64,000 nt of DNA. Origin: JBEVJC01 sp040510375. Its GTDB lineage: Bacteria; Bacteroidota; Bacteroidia; Chitinophagales; Chitinophagaceae. The stretch is from contig JBEVJC010000016.1 of NCBI GenBank assembly GCA_040510375.1, positions 124,001-188,000 of the forward strand, given 5' to 3'. Of this stretch, positions 1 through 9,425 are shown piece by piece; the stretch's first letter is position 1; the number at the start of each line of letters is the position of its first letter. Below the pieces are notes generated by a model. It did no database searches. It was not told the origin of the DNA and worked only from the letters and a program-made list of their open reading frames with translations. A program made the position numbers and the translations under genes.

Positions 1-2081
1 TCTTCCACCTGGAAGTCCTGGCTCCTGATGTCTTTGATGATTAACCGGAACTGTCCGGTCAGACCGGAAGATGGCAAAGTAAACCGTCCATTGAAGGATC
101 CAAATTCGTTACTGGTTACCGCCATTGAATCCACCACCTGGCCATTGGCATCCTGGAGACTAACCACGGTCTGGTAACCCGTCAGGATCTCCGCTTTTGA
201 CCTTGCTGTTTTTTTAAGACTTATTCCCTTGAAGTAAACAGTTTGTCCTGGCCGGTAAAGTGCCCTGTCCATAAACAGGAATACTTCGGCCTTTGAGGGA
301 GTTTCTGCATCGGGAACACGCTGGTAATTATTATTGGACAGTGATTCGTCGGGGAAAAATTTTTCCTTGTTATAAGTGATCTCCAGCCGCAGGTCATTAT
401 TCCTGTAATAATCTTTTTCGTTGCGTTTTGGGTTTTCCACTTTGAAATGACCACTGGCATCTGCTGTATAGGTCCCTGCTTTTACCGTATTGTATTTATG
501 GGTGGCATAGTCATAATTTTCTTTCCATGCCTGTATAGTTGCACCACTCAGCGGTTGTCCGTTATCGCGGTTCAGGACAAAGAAATCCTGGCCCCTGTTG
601 ACAAAACTGATAGAGGATACATAAAATAAACGGGCGCCCACAACCAGTTTGGGGTCGCTCATTTTTTCGCCGTTACCTGCAATCAGGATGTATTCACCTG
701 CAGGTAAAGCATCAATTTTTATTTCTGCATGATGTTCCTGCAGGTCATTTGTGAGTGGGAGCGGCTGCTGCCAGATCCTGATAGCAGGTGCTGCCAGGAT
801 CGCCTGCCATGATTCACCGTTATATATATCCTTCAGTTTTGTCTTTAATAAAGCCGTTGCTTTTACCAGGCGGAGGTTGATGCCGGCAATATTGCGGTAG
901 CTGACCAGTGAACGGAAGGGCTGGTCTGGCAGATTAATTTTTTCCAGGTCGAAAGACAGGGTTGACTGATTCAAATTATTCAGCAGGTTAAAAGCGTTCA
1001 CCTTGCCTTCTGATGAATCTTTCTGGGATAGTATTTTTTCAAGAATGGTTCTTGCCTTTATCCGGTCGTACCGGTGGGTGGTATCACCTGTAGGTGAATA
1101 GGTCGCTGCGTTTTTTTCGTGATAGGCAGCCACCAGGTACCAGGCTTGCGAAGCAGCGGGAAGGTTTTCGTACTGATGGGCTACATGATTGATGCTGTTG
1201 TAATACCAGGTTTCCTTATCGGGGTGCACTGAATTACTGTATACAAACTGGATACGTTCGAGGTCCACGTCAATCAGGGCATCGGGCTGTTTGTCGTTCA
1301 GATGGAAGGCTATCAGTTGCTGATAGATCAGAAGTGCCTGGAACTGGAGGGAAGCCGAATCCTTTGTTTCAAACTTCCGGTGTATAAAGTCTGCAGCAGG
1401 ATCAAATGCCGATGCCATCGAGATCTCAAAAGCATAGGCGGGTTTGGCGATACTGCGTTCATCATTTTTAAAATAGTCGAGGGCGCGATGTGCGAGCAGG
1501 TCGTACAGTGTGGGACGCAGATGCCCTACATTACCCTTGTAGATGATGGCCTGGAAACCGGCGGGAGTGGATTTCTGCAGCAGGGCAGGATCCTTTAATG
1601 ATGCGAGATAGAGGCTGCCGATCTTATCGTGTAATTGTTCGGCCGACCAGGTGGCGATATCAGAGGGCGTATAACTGGTCGGTGTGCGGTCGTACAACTG
1701 CCAGCGGTGTTCCTGAAAATATCCGAGGTAGAGATCGGCTTCAAGGCTGGAAAGGATGGAACGGGCGGGTTCGGGAGAAGATTTCAGGTTGGCTTCTACT
1801 TCTTTGATAGTTGCCAGGAAATTTTCCTCCCGGGTTTCCTGTTGCAGTAATAACTCGTAGGAAAGTGCCTTGATCACCTGTGCCTCCTGCTTTTCTTTTT
1901 TTGCCAGGGCATAGATCTTTTTTACTTCAGCAAGCGCCGAAGCAGGAAGGCGTTTGTCGATCTGGAGCTGAACGGCCTTCCATTCCTTTTCATAGTTTTT
2001 GAAGGGTACCTGACCCGCACTATCGTGTGAAAACATGCATAATAGGATTATCAATGATAGAACAAAAGGAAACCGCTTCAT
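1..2081 (-). CDS. alpha-2-macroglobulin-like protein, N-terminal part (runs off window)
   Basis: The reading frame is open from an ATG at 2081 to the left edge, about 693 residues, with the C-terminus outside the window. It starts with a signal peptide (MKRFPFVLSLIILLCMFS). A long helical, TPR-like region follows, and near residues 595-615 (about positions 236-290) is the sequence FMDRALYRPGQTVYFKG, which is the hallmark of the MG2 macroglobulin domain. Bacterial alpha-2-macroglobulins of this family are large envelope proteins thought to trap proteases; many Bacteroidota members lack the thioester, and that part is not visible here. The following sequence (TVVSLQDANGQVVDSMAVTSNEFGSFNG) fits an MG3-type beta domain. 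No adjacent penicillin-binding protein partner is visible. Family assignment is firm; the exact role is inferred. Confidence 0.85.
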   Translation of the reverse strand, partial: MKRFPFVLSLIILLCMFSHDSAGQVPFKNYEKEWKAVQLQIDKRLPASALAEVKKIYALAKKEKQEAQVIKALSYELLLQQETREENFLATIKEVEANLKSSPEPARSILSSLEADLYLGYFQEHRWQLYDRTPTSYTPSDIATWSAEQLHDKIGSLYLASLKDPALLQKSTPAGFQAIIYKGNVGHLRPTLYDLLAHRALDYFKNDERSIAKPAYAFEISMASAFDPAADFIHRKFETKDSASLQFQALLIYQQLIAFHLNDKQPDALIDVDLERIQFVYSNSVHPDKETWYYNSINHVAHQYENLPAASQAWYLVAAYHEKNAATYSPTGDTTHRYDRIKARTILEKILSQKDSSEGKVNAFNLLNNLNQSTLSFDLEKINLPDQPFRSLVSYRNIAGINLRLVKATALLKTKLKDIYNGESWQAILAAPAIRIWQQPLPLTNDLQEHHAEIKIDALPAGEYILIAGNGEKMSDPKLVVGARLFYVSSISFVNRGQDFFVLNRDNGQPLSGATIQAWKENYDYATHKYNTVKAGTYTADASGHFKVENPKRNEKDYYRNNDLRLEITYNKEKFFPDESLSNNNYQRVPDAETPSKAEVFLFMDRALYRPGQTVYFKGISLKKTARSKAEILTGYQTVVSLQDANGQVVDSMAVTSNEFGSFNGRFTLPSSGLTGQFRLIIKDIRSQDFQVE

Positions 2082-2553
2082 AGTTGTATATTAAATCTGC
2101 CTCAAGGTAAATAAATAAAATCCGATGCAGGGATCAGATGCAGGCTGGATGTGTTTTACATAAAGGCGCCAGGTAAAACCTGTTTTTTTTCCGGATTGTA
2201 CCGGGTAGTTGCTGTATCCTATCCGGAGTGAATCAGAACATTACAGATAACGCGAAAAACTTCCCATAGACATGGTAAAAGTTACGAGGTTTAAAACGTA
2301 AAAAACTATTTATTTCCCTTAACAGAAATAGTCGTCAGCAACTGTTTATAATTCCGGAAAAATGATCAGTAACAATGCTATTAACATTAAATAACATTGA
2401 GCTGAAATCCTTGCTGGTAAAGAGTTTTAATGTGTAATAATTTGCAATAAATCCCTTTAACTTTTTGTTGTGTGGCAAACCGGCACAGCGGCACGTGCTT
2501 TGGAATTAATATCCTGAATCCGATGTTGGATTCAATGATAAAAACTAAACAAA
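2082..2553. other. 472-bp divergent intergenic region
   Basis: This AT-rich stretch separates two divergently transcribed secreted-protein genes and must hold both promoters. A weak -7-like element (TACCTTG on the minus strand at 2103-2109) lies just upstream of the macroglobulin gene. I see no convincing open frame, RNA gene or long repeat here. Confidence 0.4.
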
Positions 2554-3279
2554 ATGAAAACGATTTTTACCCTTTTAACTTCAACCCTGATGAGTGTTTC
2601 GTTGTTAGCTGCGGATATAAAACCTACAGGGAGTGTATTTGTCAGATCATCTGATAATTCAACCATCCGGGTGGTACTTGATGGAAAACGATTTGAACCT
2701 AATACCAGTTCGGTGATCATTTCCGGTCTGGACCAGGGTAACCACAATGTTACGGTTTACAAACAGAAGTCAACCGCAGGTTATAACAAGCCAGCCCGTT
2801 TTGAAATGATCTACAACGGATCGGTGAATGTGAAACGCAGAACGGATCATATCATCACTATCGGCCGTAACAATAAGGTAACCTTTAAGGAAACAAGGAA
2901 TACCGGCCAGGTTCGTGGCAACCAGGGCGACCATGAGTATAACTATAACGACGGTCAATGGAATGGTGATGATAATGGCGGTTATAGTTCAGGTATGAAC
3001 AGTCGCGATTTTGATCGTATCCTGCAGTCAATCGATAAGGAATGGCTGGAAGGTAACAAGATCAAATCTGCTACCCAGGTAGTGAGGACAAATGCCCTTA
3101 GTGTAGCGCAGGTTAAACAACTGGTTCAGTTATTCACCTTTGAGAATAACAAACTTGAACTGGCAAAACAGGCTTACGGTACTACCGTTGATAAAAGGAA
3201 TTATTATATGATATCGGACCTGCTGACCTTTAATGCAAGTAAAGCAGAGCTGGAGAAATATATCAGGAACTTTCGCTAG
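2554..3279 (+). CDS. DUF4476 domain secreted protein
   Basis: This is a 241-residue protein with an N-terminal signal peptide (MKTIFTLLTSTLMSVSLLAA). Residues 25-110 form a beta-rich region resembling a PEGA-like carbohydrate or surface module (VFVRSSDNSTIRVVLDGKRF, GLDQGNHNVTVYK). A low-complexity Asn/Gly/Asp linker follows at about 125-150. The C-terminal 90 residues match the DUF4476 pattern (FENNKLELAKQAYGTTVDK, NYYMISDLLTFNASKAELEKYI). Proteins with this domain are common in Bacteroidota and have no established function. The gene stands alone and ends at a strong bidirectional terminator. The ATG at 2554 directly precedes the signal peptide, so the start is well supported. Confidence 0.85.
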   Translation: MKTIFTLLTSTLMSVSLLAADIKPTGSVFVRSSDNSTIRVVLDGKRFEPNTSSVIISGLDQGNHNVTVYKQKSTAGYNKPARFEMIYNGSVNVKRRTDHIITIGRNNKVTFKETRNTGQVRGNQGDHEYNYNDGQWNGDDNGGYSSGMNSRDFDRILQSIDKEWLEGNKIKSATQVVRTNALSVAQVKQLVQLFTFENNKLELAKQAYGTTVDKRNYYMISDLLTFNASKAELEKYIRNFR

Positions 3280-3293
3280 GACGTTGTGTTTTA

Positions 3294-3331
3294 CAAAAAG
3301 TAAAAGCTCCCAACCGGGAGCTTTACTTTTT
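3294..3331. terminator. bidirectional intrinsic terminator
   Basis: The arms AAAAAGTAAAAGCTCCC and GGGAGCTTTACTTTTT form a long stem around an AACC loop. Flanking A and T runs make it usable on both strands, so it can end the DUF4476 gene (plus) and sucD (minus), which converge here. Confidence 0.85.
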
Positions 3332-3385
3332 ATTTTATCAACGGACGATCTTTAAAACGCCGGATATCTTTTGCAGTTAAAGGGA

Positions 3386-4264
3386 TTATTTTTTTCCGAT
3401 CACCTCCGCCATTTTTTTACCAATATCAGCAGGGCTGTTCACTACATGGATCCCGCATTCGCTCATGATCTTCATTTTTGCAGCAGCAGTATCATCTTCG
3501 CCACCAACTATTGCACCCGCATGACCCATCCTGCGTCCGGGAGGTGCAGTCTGTCCTGCGATAAATCCAACCACCGGTTTTTTATTTCCTGTTGACTTGA
3601 TCCAGTTAGCTGCTTCTGCTTCCATACCACCACCAATTTCACCAATCATTACAATGGCGTCGGTTTCCGGGTCATTCATTAATAATTCAACAGCATCCCT
3701 GGTAGGTGTACCGATGATCGGGTCACCACCAATACCGATTGCAGTTGAAATACCCAGTCCGGCCTTGGCTACCTGGTCAGCTGCTTCGTAGGTCAGCGTT
3801 CCTGATTTTGATACAATACCGATCCGGCCTTTTTTAAATACAAAACCCGGCATGATACCAACCTTACATTCACCGGCTGTAATTACACCCGGGCAGTTTG
3901 GTCCGATCAGGCGTGTATCTTTTCCAACCAGGTAATTTTTTACTTTAACCATGTCCTGGACAGGAATACCTTCTGTGATACAAACCACCAGTTTGATACC
4001 AGCTTCAGCGGCTTCCATGATCGCATCGGCAGCAAAAGCGGGTGGCACGAAGATGATGGAAACATCAGCTCCTGTAGCTTTAACGCAGGCATCAACGGTA
4101 TTGAATACCGGCTTGTCAAGATGTTTGCTGCCTCCTTTCCCGGGGGTAACCCCACCCACCACATCAGTACCATATTCGATCATCTGTGTTGCGTGGAAAG
4201 TACCTTCTGTACCGGTGAAACCCTGTACAAGGACTTTTGAATTTTTATTGACGAGAACGCTCAT
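3386..4264 (-). CDS. sucD: succinyl-CoA synthetase (ADP-forming) alpha subunit
   Basis: This is a 292-residue protein of normal family length. It catalyses, together with the SucC beta subunit, the reversible conversion of succinyl-CoA to succinate with nucleotide phosphorylation in the TCA cycle. The N-terminal CoA-binding Rossmann fold has the expected motif (VLVQGFTGTEGTFHATQM, residues 11-28). The ligase domain carries GPNCPGVI (121-128) and the phosphorylated histidine in RRMGHAGAI (His248). sucC is not adjacent; neighbours are a terminator downstream and an unrelated DUF4198 gene upstream. A perfect -7 box lies just upstream of the start, so the gene is probably transcribed alone. Confidence 0.97.
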   Translation of the reverse strand: MSVLVNKNSKVLVQGFTGTEGTFHATQMIEYGTDVVGGVTPGKGGSKHLDKPVFNTVDACVKATGADVSIIFVPPAFAADAIMEAAEAGIKLVVCITEGIPVQDMVKVKNYLVGKDTRLIGPNCPGVITAGECKVGIMPGFVFKKGRIGIVSKSGTLTYEAADQVAKAGLGISTAIGIGGDPIIGTPTRDAVELLMNDPETDAIVMIGEIGGGMEAEAANWIKSTGNKKPVVGFIAGQTAPPGRRMGHAGAIVGGEDDTAAAKMKIMSECGIHVVNSPADIGKKMAEVIGKK

Positions 4265-4298
4265 GAAATATTCATTTTTTTCGGTGAAAAAAGTTGGG

Positions 4299-4306
4299 CA
4301 AAAGTA
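4299..4306 (-). promoter_or_regulatory. Bacteroidota-type -7 box upstream of sucD
   Basis: On the minus strand this reads TACTTTTG, an exact match to the TAnnTTTG consensus of the Bacteroidota primary sigma factor. It lies 34 bases upstream of the sucD ATG, a typical distance. No clear TTTG -33 element is visible, so confidence is moderate. Confidence 0.5.
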
Positions 4307-4322
4307 AGGTATTGTAACCAGA

Positions 4323-5120
4323 TTAATGGTAACCCCAGGTGAGGCTGCCCCAATAGCTTTGCCAGTCGGCCCGGTCTCCTTTCTTTATTCGTTCCATCCG
4401 CACGGTGCTGACCATCCATGTGCTGGTAGACATTACCGGGAAACGGATCTCACCCTGCTGGTTGGTGCGGTAACTGACCTTCAGGAAGATCTCTTTATTA
4501 CGGTGCCAGACCAGCATTACCTGGTTTGACAGGGGTTTTCCCCTGAACAATACACGAATGGACAGGCTATCATCAGGATCGAGGCGATAGGGATTCTGCA
4601 GTGGAATAATATCCAGGGGAAGGCTGGTTTCCAACGAGAAAGTATTGGTAAAAACATTTCCCACCTGGATGATCGTTTTGACACTGCGTTGGTAAAATTC
4701 GCGACCGGTGCTGTCGGTTTCGCCGTGATTGTTCCTGTAGCGGATTGCATCGGCTAAATGATCTTCCTCCAGGTATTCATTAAATTCTTTTGGAGGCAGG
4801 GAAATAAAGGAATTGGTGCTGTTGAAACAGATCAGTTGGGTGCCTTCGTTTTCCAGCGGGAAACGCAGTGAATCGCCGACGCTGGCAGAGATCCTGCCGG
4901 TTAAAGATTGTGAGCCATTCGCACTGTACAAATCAAGTCGGTGTACTTTACTTTTGTTACCGGTCCAGTTCTCTCCGATAAAATTCTCACCCACCATGAA
5001 CCGGAGGTTAACTGTTTCGCCTTTCTGATAAAAGTATTTTCCCGGATCCAGCCAGAACTCATGCGCGGCCAGGGCGAGTACAACAGTCAGGAACAGGACA
5101 CTAAGAAGGATTTTTTTCAT
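4323..5120 (-). CDS. DUF4198 family secreted protein
   Basis: This protein is about 265 residues long if it starts at the ATG at 5120; an in-frame ATG nine bases upstream (5129) would add MHC and cannot be excluded. It opens with a signal peptide (MKKILLSVLFLTVVLALAAHEFWLDP) directly followed by the AHEFWLDP sequence typical of DUF4198 (CbiK/NikM-like) proteins. The beta-rich remainder (VNLRFMVGENF, PLDIIPLQNPY, LSIRVLFRGKPLSNQVMLVWH, SYRTNQQGEIRFPV) fits the family. Such proteins are periplasmic and often associated with metal (nickel or cobalt) uptake, but no transporter is adjacent, so that role is not supported here. The upstream spacer is a degenerate tandem duplication. Confidence 0.8.
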   Translation of the reverse strand: MKKILLSVLFLTVVLALAAHEFWLDPGKYFYQKGETVNLRFMVGENFIGENWTGNKSKVHRLDLYSANGSQSLTGRISASVGDSLRFPLENEGTQLICFNSTNSFISLPPKEFNEYLEEDHLADAIRYRNNHGETDSTGREFYQRSVKTIIQVGNVFTNTFSLETSLPLDIIPLQNPYRLDPDDSLSIRVLFRGKPLSNQVMLVWHRNKEIFLKVSYRTNQQGEIRFPVMSTSTWMVSTVRMERIKKGDRADWQSYWGSLTWGYH

Positions 5121-5128
5121 ACAATGCA

Positions 5129-5279
5129 TTTCGCGCCATCGCCGGGCAGATAATCAATAAGGTCAGCAGCCGGATGCAGTAATGGCATCCTTATAAAACG
5201 GGTTTCGCGACATCGCCTCTCAGATAATCAATAAGGTGGTCAGCAGCTGCATGCGGAAGGGGCATCCCTATAAAATGGG
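5129..5279. repeat. degenerate tandem duplication (about 75 bp x 2)
   Basis: Copy A (5129-5202, 74 bp) and copy B (5203-5279, 77 bp) share long identical blocks such as CAGATAATCAATAAGG, GGTCAGCAGC and TATAAAA. Copy B contains the last codons and stop of the Mla-type ATPase gene (AKPIL then stop), and copy A preserves a decayed version of the same codons (AKPVL then stop on the minus strand). Copy A ends at the start region of the DUF4198 gene. Confidence 0.75.
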
Positions 5280-6098
5280 TTTGGCATTATCGCTGGTCAG
5301 GTCATCGATCTTGTGATTGGGCGGAATCTTGCCGGTTTCTTCCAGCATCCGCATTTCCTTCGCATCGCGCAGGAAGTCGGAGGCAAAAATGAATTCGTTA
5401 AGGAGTTTGTTTTTGCTGAAGATGATCTCCTTATTTGTTCCTTCCCATTCCTTTTTGCCCTGGTACATGTACAGGATATTATCACCGATCTCCATCACGC
5501 TGTTCATGTCATGGGTATTGATGACAGTGGTTATATTATATTCGTCCGTCAGTTCCTTGATCAGTTTATCAATCACCAGGGAGGTTTGGGGATCCAGTCC
5601 CGAGTTTGGCTCATCACAGAAAAGGTATTTCGGGTTGAGTACAACTGCCCTTGCAAGGGCCACCCGTTTTTTCATACCACCCGATAACTCGGAAGGGAAT
5701 TTTTTATTACTGCCCACAAGGTTCACGCGTTCGAGCACTTCGTTCACCCGTTTCATTTTTGCTGCATGGTTATCGCTGGTGAACATATCGAGTGGAAACT
5801 TTACATTCTGTTCCACTGTCTTGCTGTCGAACAGGGCCGAACCCTGGAACAGCATCCCGATCTCCTTGCGGATTTCTTTTTTATCGTGGTTATCCATATT
5901 GGTGAAATCCTTACCATCATAAAGGACCTGGCCGGCATCGGGTTCGAAGAGCCCGACCATGCATTTCATTAATACCGTTTTACCGCTGCCACTTGACCCG
6001 ATGATCAGGTTACACTGGCCTGAATTCATACTGGATGATACATCCTGGATCACGACTTTATCGGCGAAACTTTTCTTTATATTTTTTACCTCTATCAA
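5268..6098 (-). CDS. mlaF: Mla-type lipid ABC transporter ATP-binding protein
   Basis: This is a 276-residue ABC ATPase with Walker A GSSGSGKT (34-41), signature LSGGM (138-142) and Walker B YLFCDEP (158-164) followed by NSGLDP. The overall sequence resembles the MlaF/Ttg2A family, which powers phospholipid or hydrophobic-compound transport between outer and inner membranes. The MlaE-like permease gene lies 31 bp upstream on the same strand, so the two form an operon. The frame begins with a TTG codon (MIEVKNIKKSF, the usual N-terminus of the family); no in-frame ATG exists between it and the mlaE stop. The 3' end is part of a tandem duplication. The substrate-binding MCE protein (MlaD) is not in the window. 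Confidence 0.9.
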   Translation of the reverse strand: MIEVKNIKKSFADKVVIQDVSSSMNSGQCNLIIGSSGSGKTVLMKCMVGLFEPDAGQVLYDGKDFTNMDNHDKKEIRKEIGMLFQGSALFDSKTVEQNVKFPLDMFTSDNHAAKMKRVNEVLERVNLVGSNKKFPSELSGGMKKRVALARAVVLNPKYLFCDEPNSGLDPQTSLVIDKLIKELTDEYNITTVINTHDMNSVMEIGDNILYMYQGKKEWEGTNKEIIFSKNKLLNEFIFASDFLRDAKEMRMLEETGKIPPNHKIDDLTSDNAKPIL

Positions 6099-6129
6099 TG
6101 GTATTTCTTTAACGGTTTTTAATACATCA

Positions 6130-6873
6130 TCATTTTCCCAGCAGGAGCGCCGACAACAGGTAATCGGAGAACAGCAGCAGGATACAACTTACCACCACGG
6201 CCTTGGTACTTGCCCGGCCAATTTCGAGTGCGCCGCCCTGCACATGATATCCGTAGTATGAAGGAATGCTCGCAATAATAAAAGCAAACGTATAGGATTT
6301 GGCAAGCGAGAAAAATACATTGTATGGAAGAAAATCGTCCCGAAGACCCTTGTCAAATGCATCGGCCGGGATAATACCGGTGAGGGTACCGGCCAGCCGT
6401 CCACCCCAGATGCCCAGCGCCATTGATAATACAACCAGCAAGGGGATCATCAGTAAACCGGCGATGATCTTTGGCATGATCAGGTACGACTTTGTATTGA
6501 TGCCCATGATTTCCAGCGCATCGATCTGTTCACTTACGCGCATATTACCCAGTTCACTTGCGATCTTGCTGCCGACCACACCGGCCAGTACGATACAGGT
6601 TAGGGTGGGGGCAAACTCGAGGATCACGGTGTCGCGTACAATCTGGGCAATGGTAGAAAGGGGGATCAGCGGACTTACCAGCTGGTAAGCTGTCTGGAGC
6701 GTGGACACCGCCCCGATAAATATGGAAATGATTACCACGATACCCAATGAGCCAATGCCGATATCGGAACATTGATTCATGAATTCTTTCCAGTACATCC
6801 TGCCATTTTCCGGTTTTGAGAACATGCCTTTCAACATCATCACATACCGGCCGATATCCTTAATAAAATTCAT
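6130..6873 (-). CDS. mlaE: Mla-type lipid ABC transporter permease
   Basis: This is a 247-residue integral membrane protein of the MlaE (DUF140) family. About five hydrophobic segments are visible (for example GSLGIVVIISIFIGAVSTL and IIAGLLMIPLLVVLSMALGI), together with the conserved cytoplasmic motif GSKIASELGNMRVSEQIDALEIMGI. It forms the membrane channel for the neighbouring ATPase in the MCE lipid-transport system. It is the first gene of a two-gene operon (ATPase 31 bp downstream). maeB lies upstream on the same strand with a 46-bp gap, so cotranscription from maeB is possible. Confidence 0.93.
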   Translation of the reverse strand: MNFIKDIGRYVMMLKGMFSKPENGRMYWKEFMNQCSDIGIGSLGIVVIISIFIGAVSTLQTAYQLVSPLIPLSTIAQIVRDTVILEFAPTLTCIVLAGVVGSKIASELGNMRVSEQIDALEIMGINTKSYLIMPKIIAGLLMIPLLVVLSMALGIWGGRLAGTLTGIIPADAFDKGLRDDFLPYNVFFSLAKSYTFAFIIASIPSYYGYHVQGGALEIGRASTKAVVVSCILLLFSDYLLSALLLGK

Positions 6874-6919
6874 TCAACTGTTTAAACTGTAAAATACTAA
6901 TAAAACGGGCAAATCATCT

Positions 6920-9265
6920 TTACATGTCCTTGCTTACCTTCTTAAAACGTTTCCACCAGGGGGAACTAAGTACCTGTTCCTCTGTTCCGGAATTCCGGCA
7001 CTTGGTCTGGGCATCCACCACCGCAATCAGGGCCATATTGACAATGCTGCGGACCGAACTACCTAACTGCAAAACGTGTACTGGTTTTTTCAAACCAAGT
7101 AAAACGGGGCCGATTGCATCGGCACCACCCAGTGCCTGCATGATATTATAGGCGATATTACCCGCTGCAAGGTTGGGGAATACCAGGGTATTTACGTCCT
7201 TGTCCACCAGTTCGGAAAAAGGATAATTCTCCTTAAGTAATTCCTTATTAAACGCCATGTTTGCCTGAATCTCACCGTCAATCACAAGGGAGGGCATTTT
7301 TTCTTTTACCAGTCGCGTTGCATCGGCCACCAGCCTGGCTTCCGGCGAATTGCTGCTTCCGAAATTGGAGTAACTCAGCATGGCAATCCGGGGTACCAGG
7401 TTGAAGTGACGCACCTCTTTGGCAACCAGCAGTGTGATCTCTGCCAGTTCTTCTGCTGTCGGGTTGAAGTTAACCGTAGTATCGGCCAGGAACAGGGGAC
7501 CTTTTTTGGTCAGCATCAGGTACATCCCTGCTATTTTTTTAACTCCGTCCTCGGTGCCGATCACATGAAGGGCCGGGCGGATGGTATCGGGGTAATTTCT
7601 CGTCAGTCCGGAGATCATTGCGTCTGCATCTCCACATTCCACCATCATACAGCCGAAATAGTTCCGGTCGCGCATGATCTTCTTTGCCTCGTATACATTA
7701 AAACCCTTCCGGTTCCTCTTTTTGAAGAAAAGTTCCGAATACTGGTTTCTTTTCTCATCAGTGCTTTCGTTCCGGGGATTAAAAATGGGTAATCCCTCGA
7801 TATCGATGCTATTGGCAAGTGCTATTTTACGGATCTTGGTCTCATCGCCCAGCAGGATGGGGTAACCAATTCCTTCGTCGAAAACAATACTTGCTGCTTT
7901 AAGGATCTTGATATTGTCTGCTTCGGCAAATACGATACGTCGGGGATCACGGCGTGCCTTGTTCCCGATCACGCGCATTACCTGGTTATCCAGTCCCAGT
8001 CGTCCGTTAAGCTCACTTTCGTACTTCTCCCAGTCCATAATCGGATGGGTTGCCACCCCGCTTTCCATGGCAGCGCGTGCCACGGCCGGTGCTACTGTTG
8101 CCAGCAACCGGGGATCAAGGGGTTTGGGTATGATATAGGTGGGACCAAATGAGATAGTCTTGTCGTTATAGGCAAGATTCACAATATCCGGTACGGTGGT
8201 TTTGGCCAGTTCCGCCAGGGCCTTTACCGCGGCCATTTTCATGGCTTCATTAATTTGGGTGGACCGAACATCAAGCGCACCGCGAAAGATATAGGGGAAG
8301 CCCAGTACATTATTTACCTGGTTGGGATAATCGCTCCTGCCGGTGGCCATGATGAGATCCTTGCGGGCGGCAATGGCATCTTCATAACTGATCTCGGGAT
8401 CAGGGTTGGCCATTGCAAAAACGATCGGATTTTTGGCCATACTTTTTACCATGGCAGAAGTAACGATATTACCGGCACTCAGTCCAACAAAAACATCAGC
8501 GTCCTTCATGGCCTGGTCAAGGGTCAGGTCGGCTTTTGCATTGGCAAAAGGTAATTTGAAATCGTCGAGGTCGGTCCGTTCGCGTGATAAAGATCCGTTC
8601 AGGTCGAACATCAGGAAATTTTCGGGTCTTGCACCATGTGCCACATACAATAATACGCAGGCCATTGCTGCTGCACCCGCACCGTTTATCACAAATTTTA
8701 CCTTGTCAATTTTTTTCTTCTGGATCTCAAGGGCGTTCAGCAATGCAGCCGAGCTGATGATGGCAGTGCCGTGCTGGTCGTCGTGCATCACCGGGATCGT
8801 CAGTTGTTTTTTGAGCTCACGCTCGATAAAAAAACATTCAGGCGCCTTGATATCTTCCAGGTTGATGCCGCCAAAAGTGGGTTCGAGTGCTTTTACGATC
8901 TGTACAAATTTCTCCGGGTCTTTTTCATTAATCTCTATGTCAAATACATCGATATCGGCGAAGATTTTGAAGAGTACACCCTTGCCTTCCATCACCGGTT
9001 TACTTGCTTCGGGTCCGATATCTCCCAGTCCCAGTACAGCAGTACCATTGCTGATTACCGCCACCAGGTTTCCCTTGGCTGTATATTTATAAACGTTTTC
9101 GCGATTGGCGAAGATTTCTTTACAGGGTTCGGCAACACCGGGGGAATAGGCGAGCGACAGGTCGCGTTGCGTTTTTGCGTCTTTGGTAGGTACAACTTCT
9201 ATTTTTCCCGGCCTTCCGTTGGAGTGATAATCGAGTGCCAGCTGTTTACGCAATTCTTTCTTCAT
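6920..9265 (-). CDS. maeB: NADP-dependent malic enzyme with C-terminal phosphotransacetylase-like domain
   Basis: This is a 781-residue, MaeB-type multidomain malic enzyme that converts malate to pyruvate and CO2 with NADP reduction in the cytoplasm. The N-terminal malic domain shows YSPGVAEPC (near residue 40), GLGDIGP, the metal-site region DIKAPECF and MHDDQHGTA. The NAD(P)-binding domain carries FVINGAGAAAMAC (near 190). From about residue 430 to the end the protein matches the phosphotransacetylase fold (DPRRIVFAEADN, MYLMLTKKGPLFLADTTVN). In this enzyme class that domain is usually regulatory (acetyl-CoA sensing) and not catalytic. Length and order match the family. It may be transcribed together with mlaE downstream. 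Confidence 0.97.
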   Translation of the reverse strand: MKKELRKQLALDYHSNGRPGKIEVVPTKDAKTQRDLSLAYSPGVAEPCKEIFANRENVYKYTAKGNLVAVISNGTAVLGLGDIGPEASKPVMEGKGVLFKIFADIDVFDIEINEKDPEKFVQIVKALEPTFGGINLEDIKAPECFFIERELKKQLTIPVMHDDQHGTAIISSAALLNALEIQKKKIDKVKFVINGAGAAAMACVLLYVAHGARPENFLMFDLNGSLSRERTDLDDFKLPFANAKADLTLDQAMKDADVFVGLSAGNIVTSAMVKSMAKNPIVFAMANPDPEISYEDAIAARKDLIMATGRSDYPNQVNNVLGFPYIFRGALDVRSTQINEAMKMAAVKALAELAKTTVPDIVNLAYNDKTISFGPTYIIPKPLDPRLLATVAPAVARAAMESGVATHPIMDWEKYESELNGRLGLDNQVMRVIGNKARRDPRRIVFAEADNIKILKAASIVFDEGIGYPILLGDETKIRKIALANSIDIEGLPIFNPRNESTDEKRNQYSELFFKKRNRKGFNVYEAKKIMRDRNYFGCMMVECGDADAMISGLTRNYPDTIRPALHVIGTEDGVKKIAGMYLMLTKKGPLFLADTTVNFNPTAEELAEITLLVAKEVRHFNLVPRIAMLSYSNFGSSNSPEARLVADATRLVKEKMPSLVIDGEIQANMAFNKELLKENYPFSELVDKDVNTLVFPNLAAGNIAYNIMQALGGADAIGPVLLGLKKPVHVLQLGSSVRSIVNMALIAVVDAQTKCRNSGTEEQVLSSPWWKRFKKVSKDM

Positions 9266-9425
9266 TTTTCTTTTTTGATGAGGGCTGTAACCCGGAGGGC
9301 TAACTGGTAGTCCTATAAAAACCAGTGCAAGTTACAAAATATAAATCCGAAGCACTCCGACCGTTCTTCCATGAAATTTTGAGATACCGAACCTTTTAAA
9401 CATCTTAGCAGGAACCAAAACAACT

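Noticed and set aside
8406..9092. Plus-strand open frame of 228 codons
   Set aside because: It lies entirely opposite maeB, which has clear motifs throughout; the frame is a by-product of maeB codon use.
9303..9326. Inverted repeat ACTGGT...ACCAGT upstream of maeB
   Set aside because: It resembles half-sites of the GntR-type operator but is inverted with a 12-base spacer, unlike the direct-repeat sites; probably chance.
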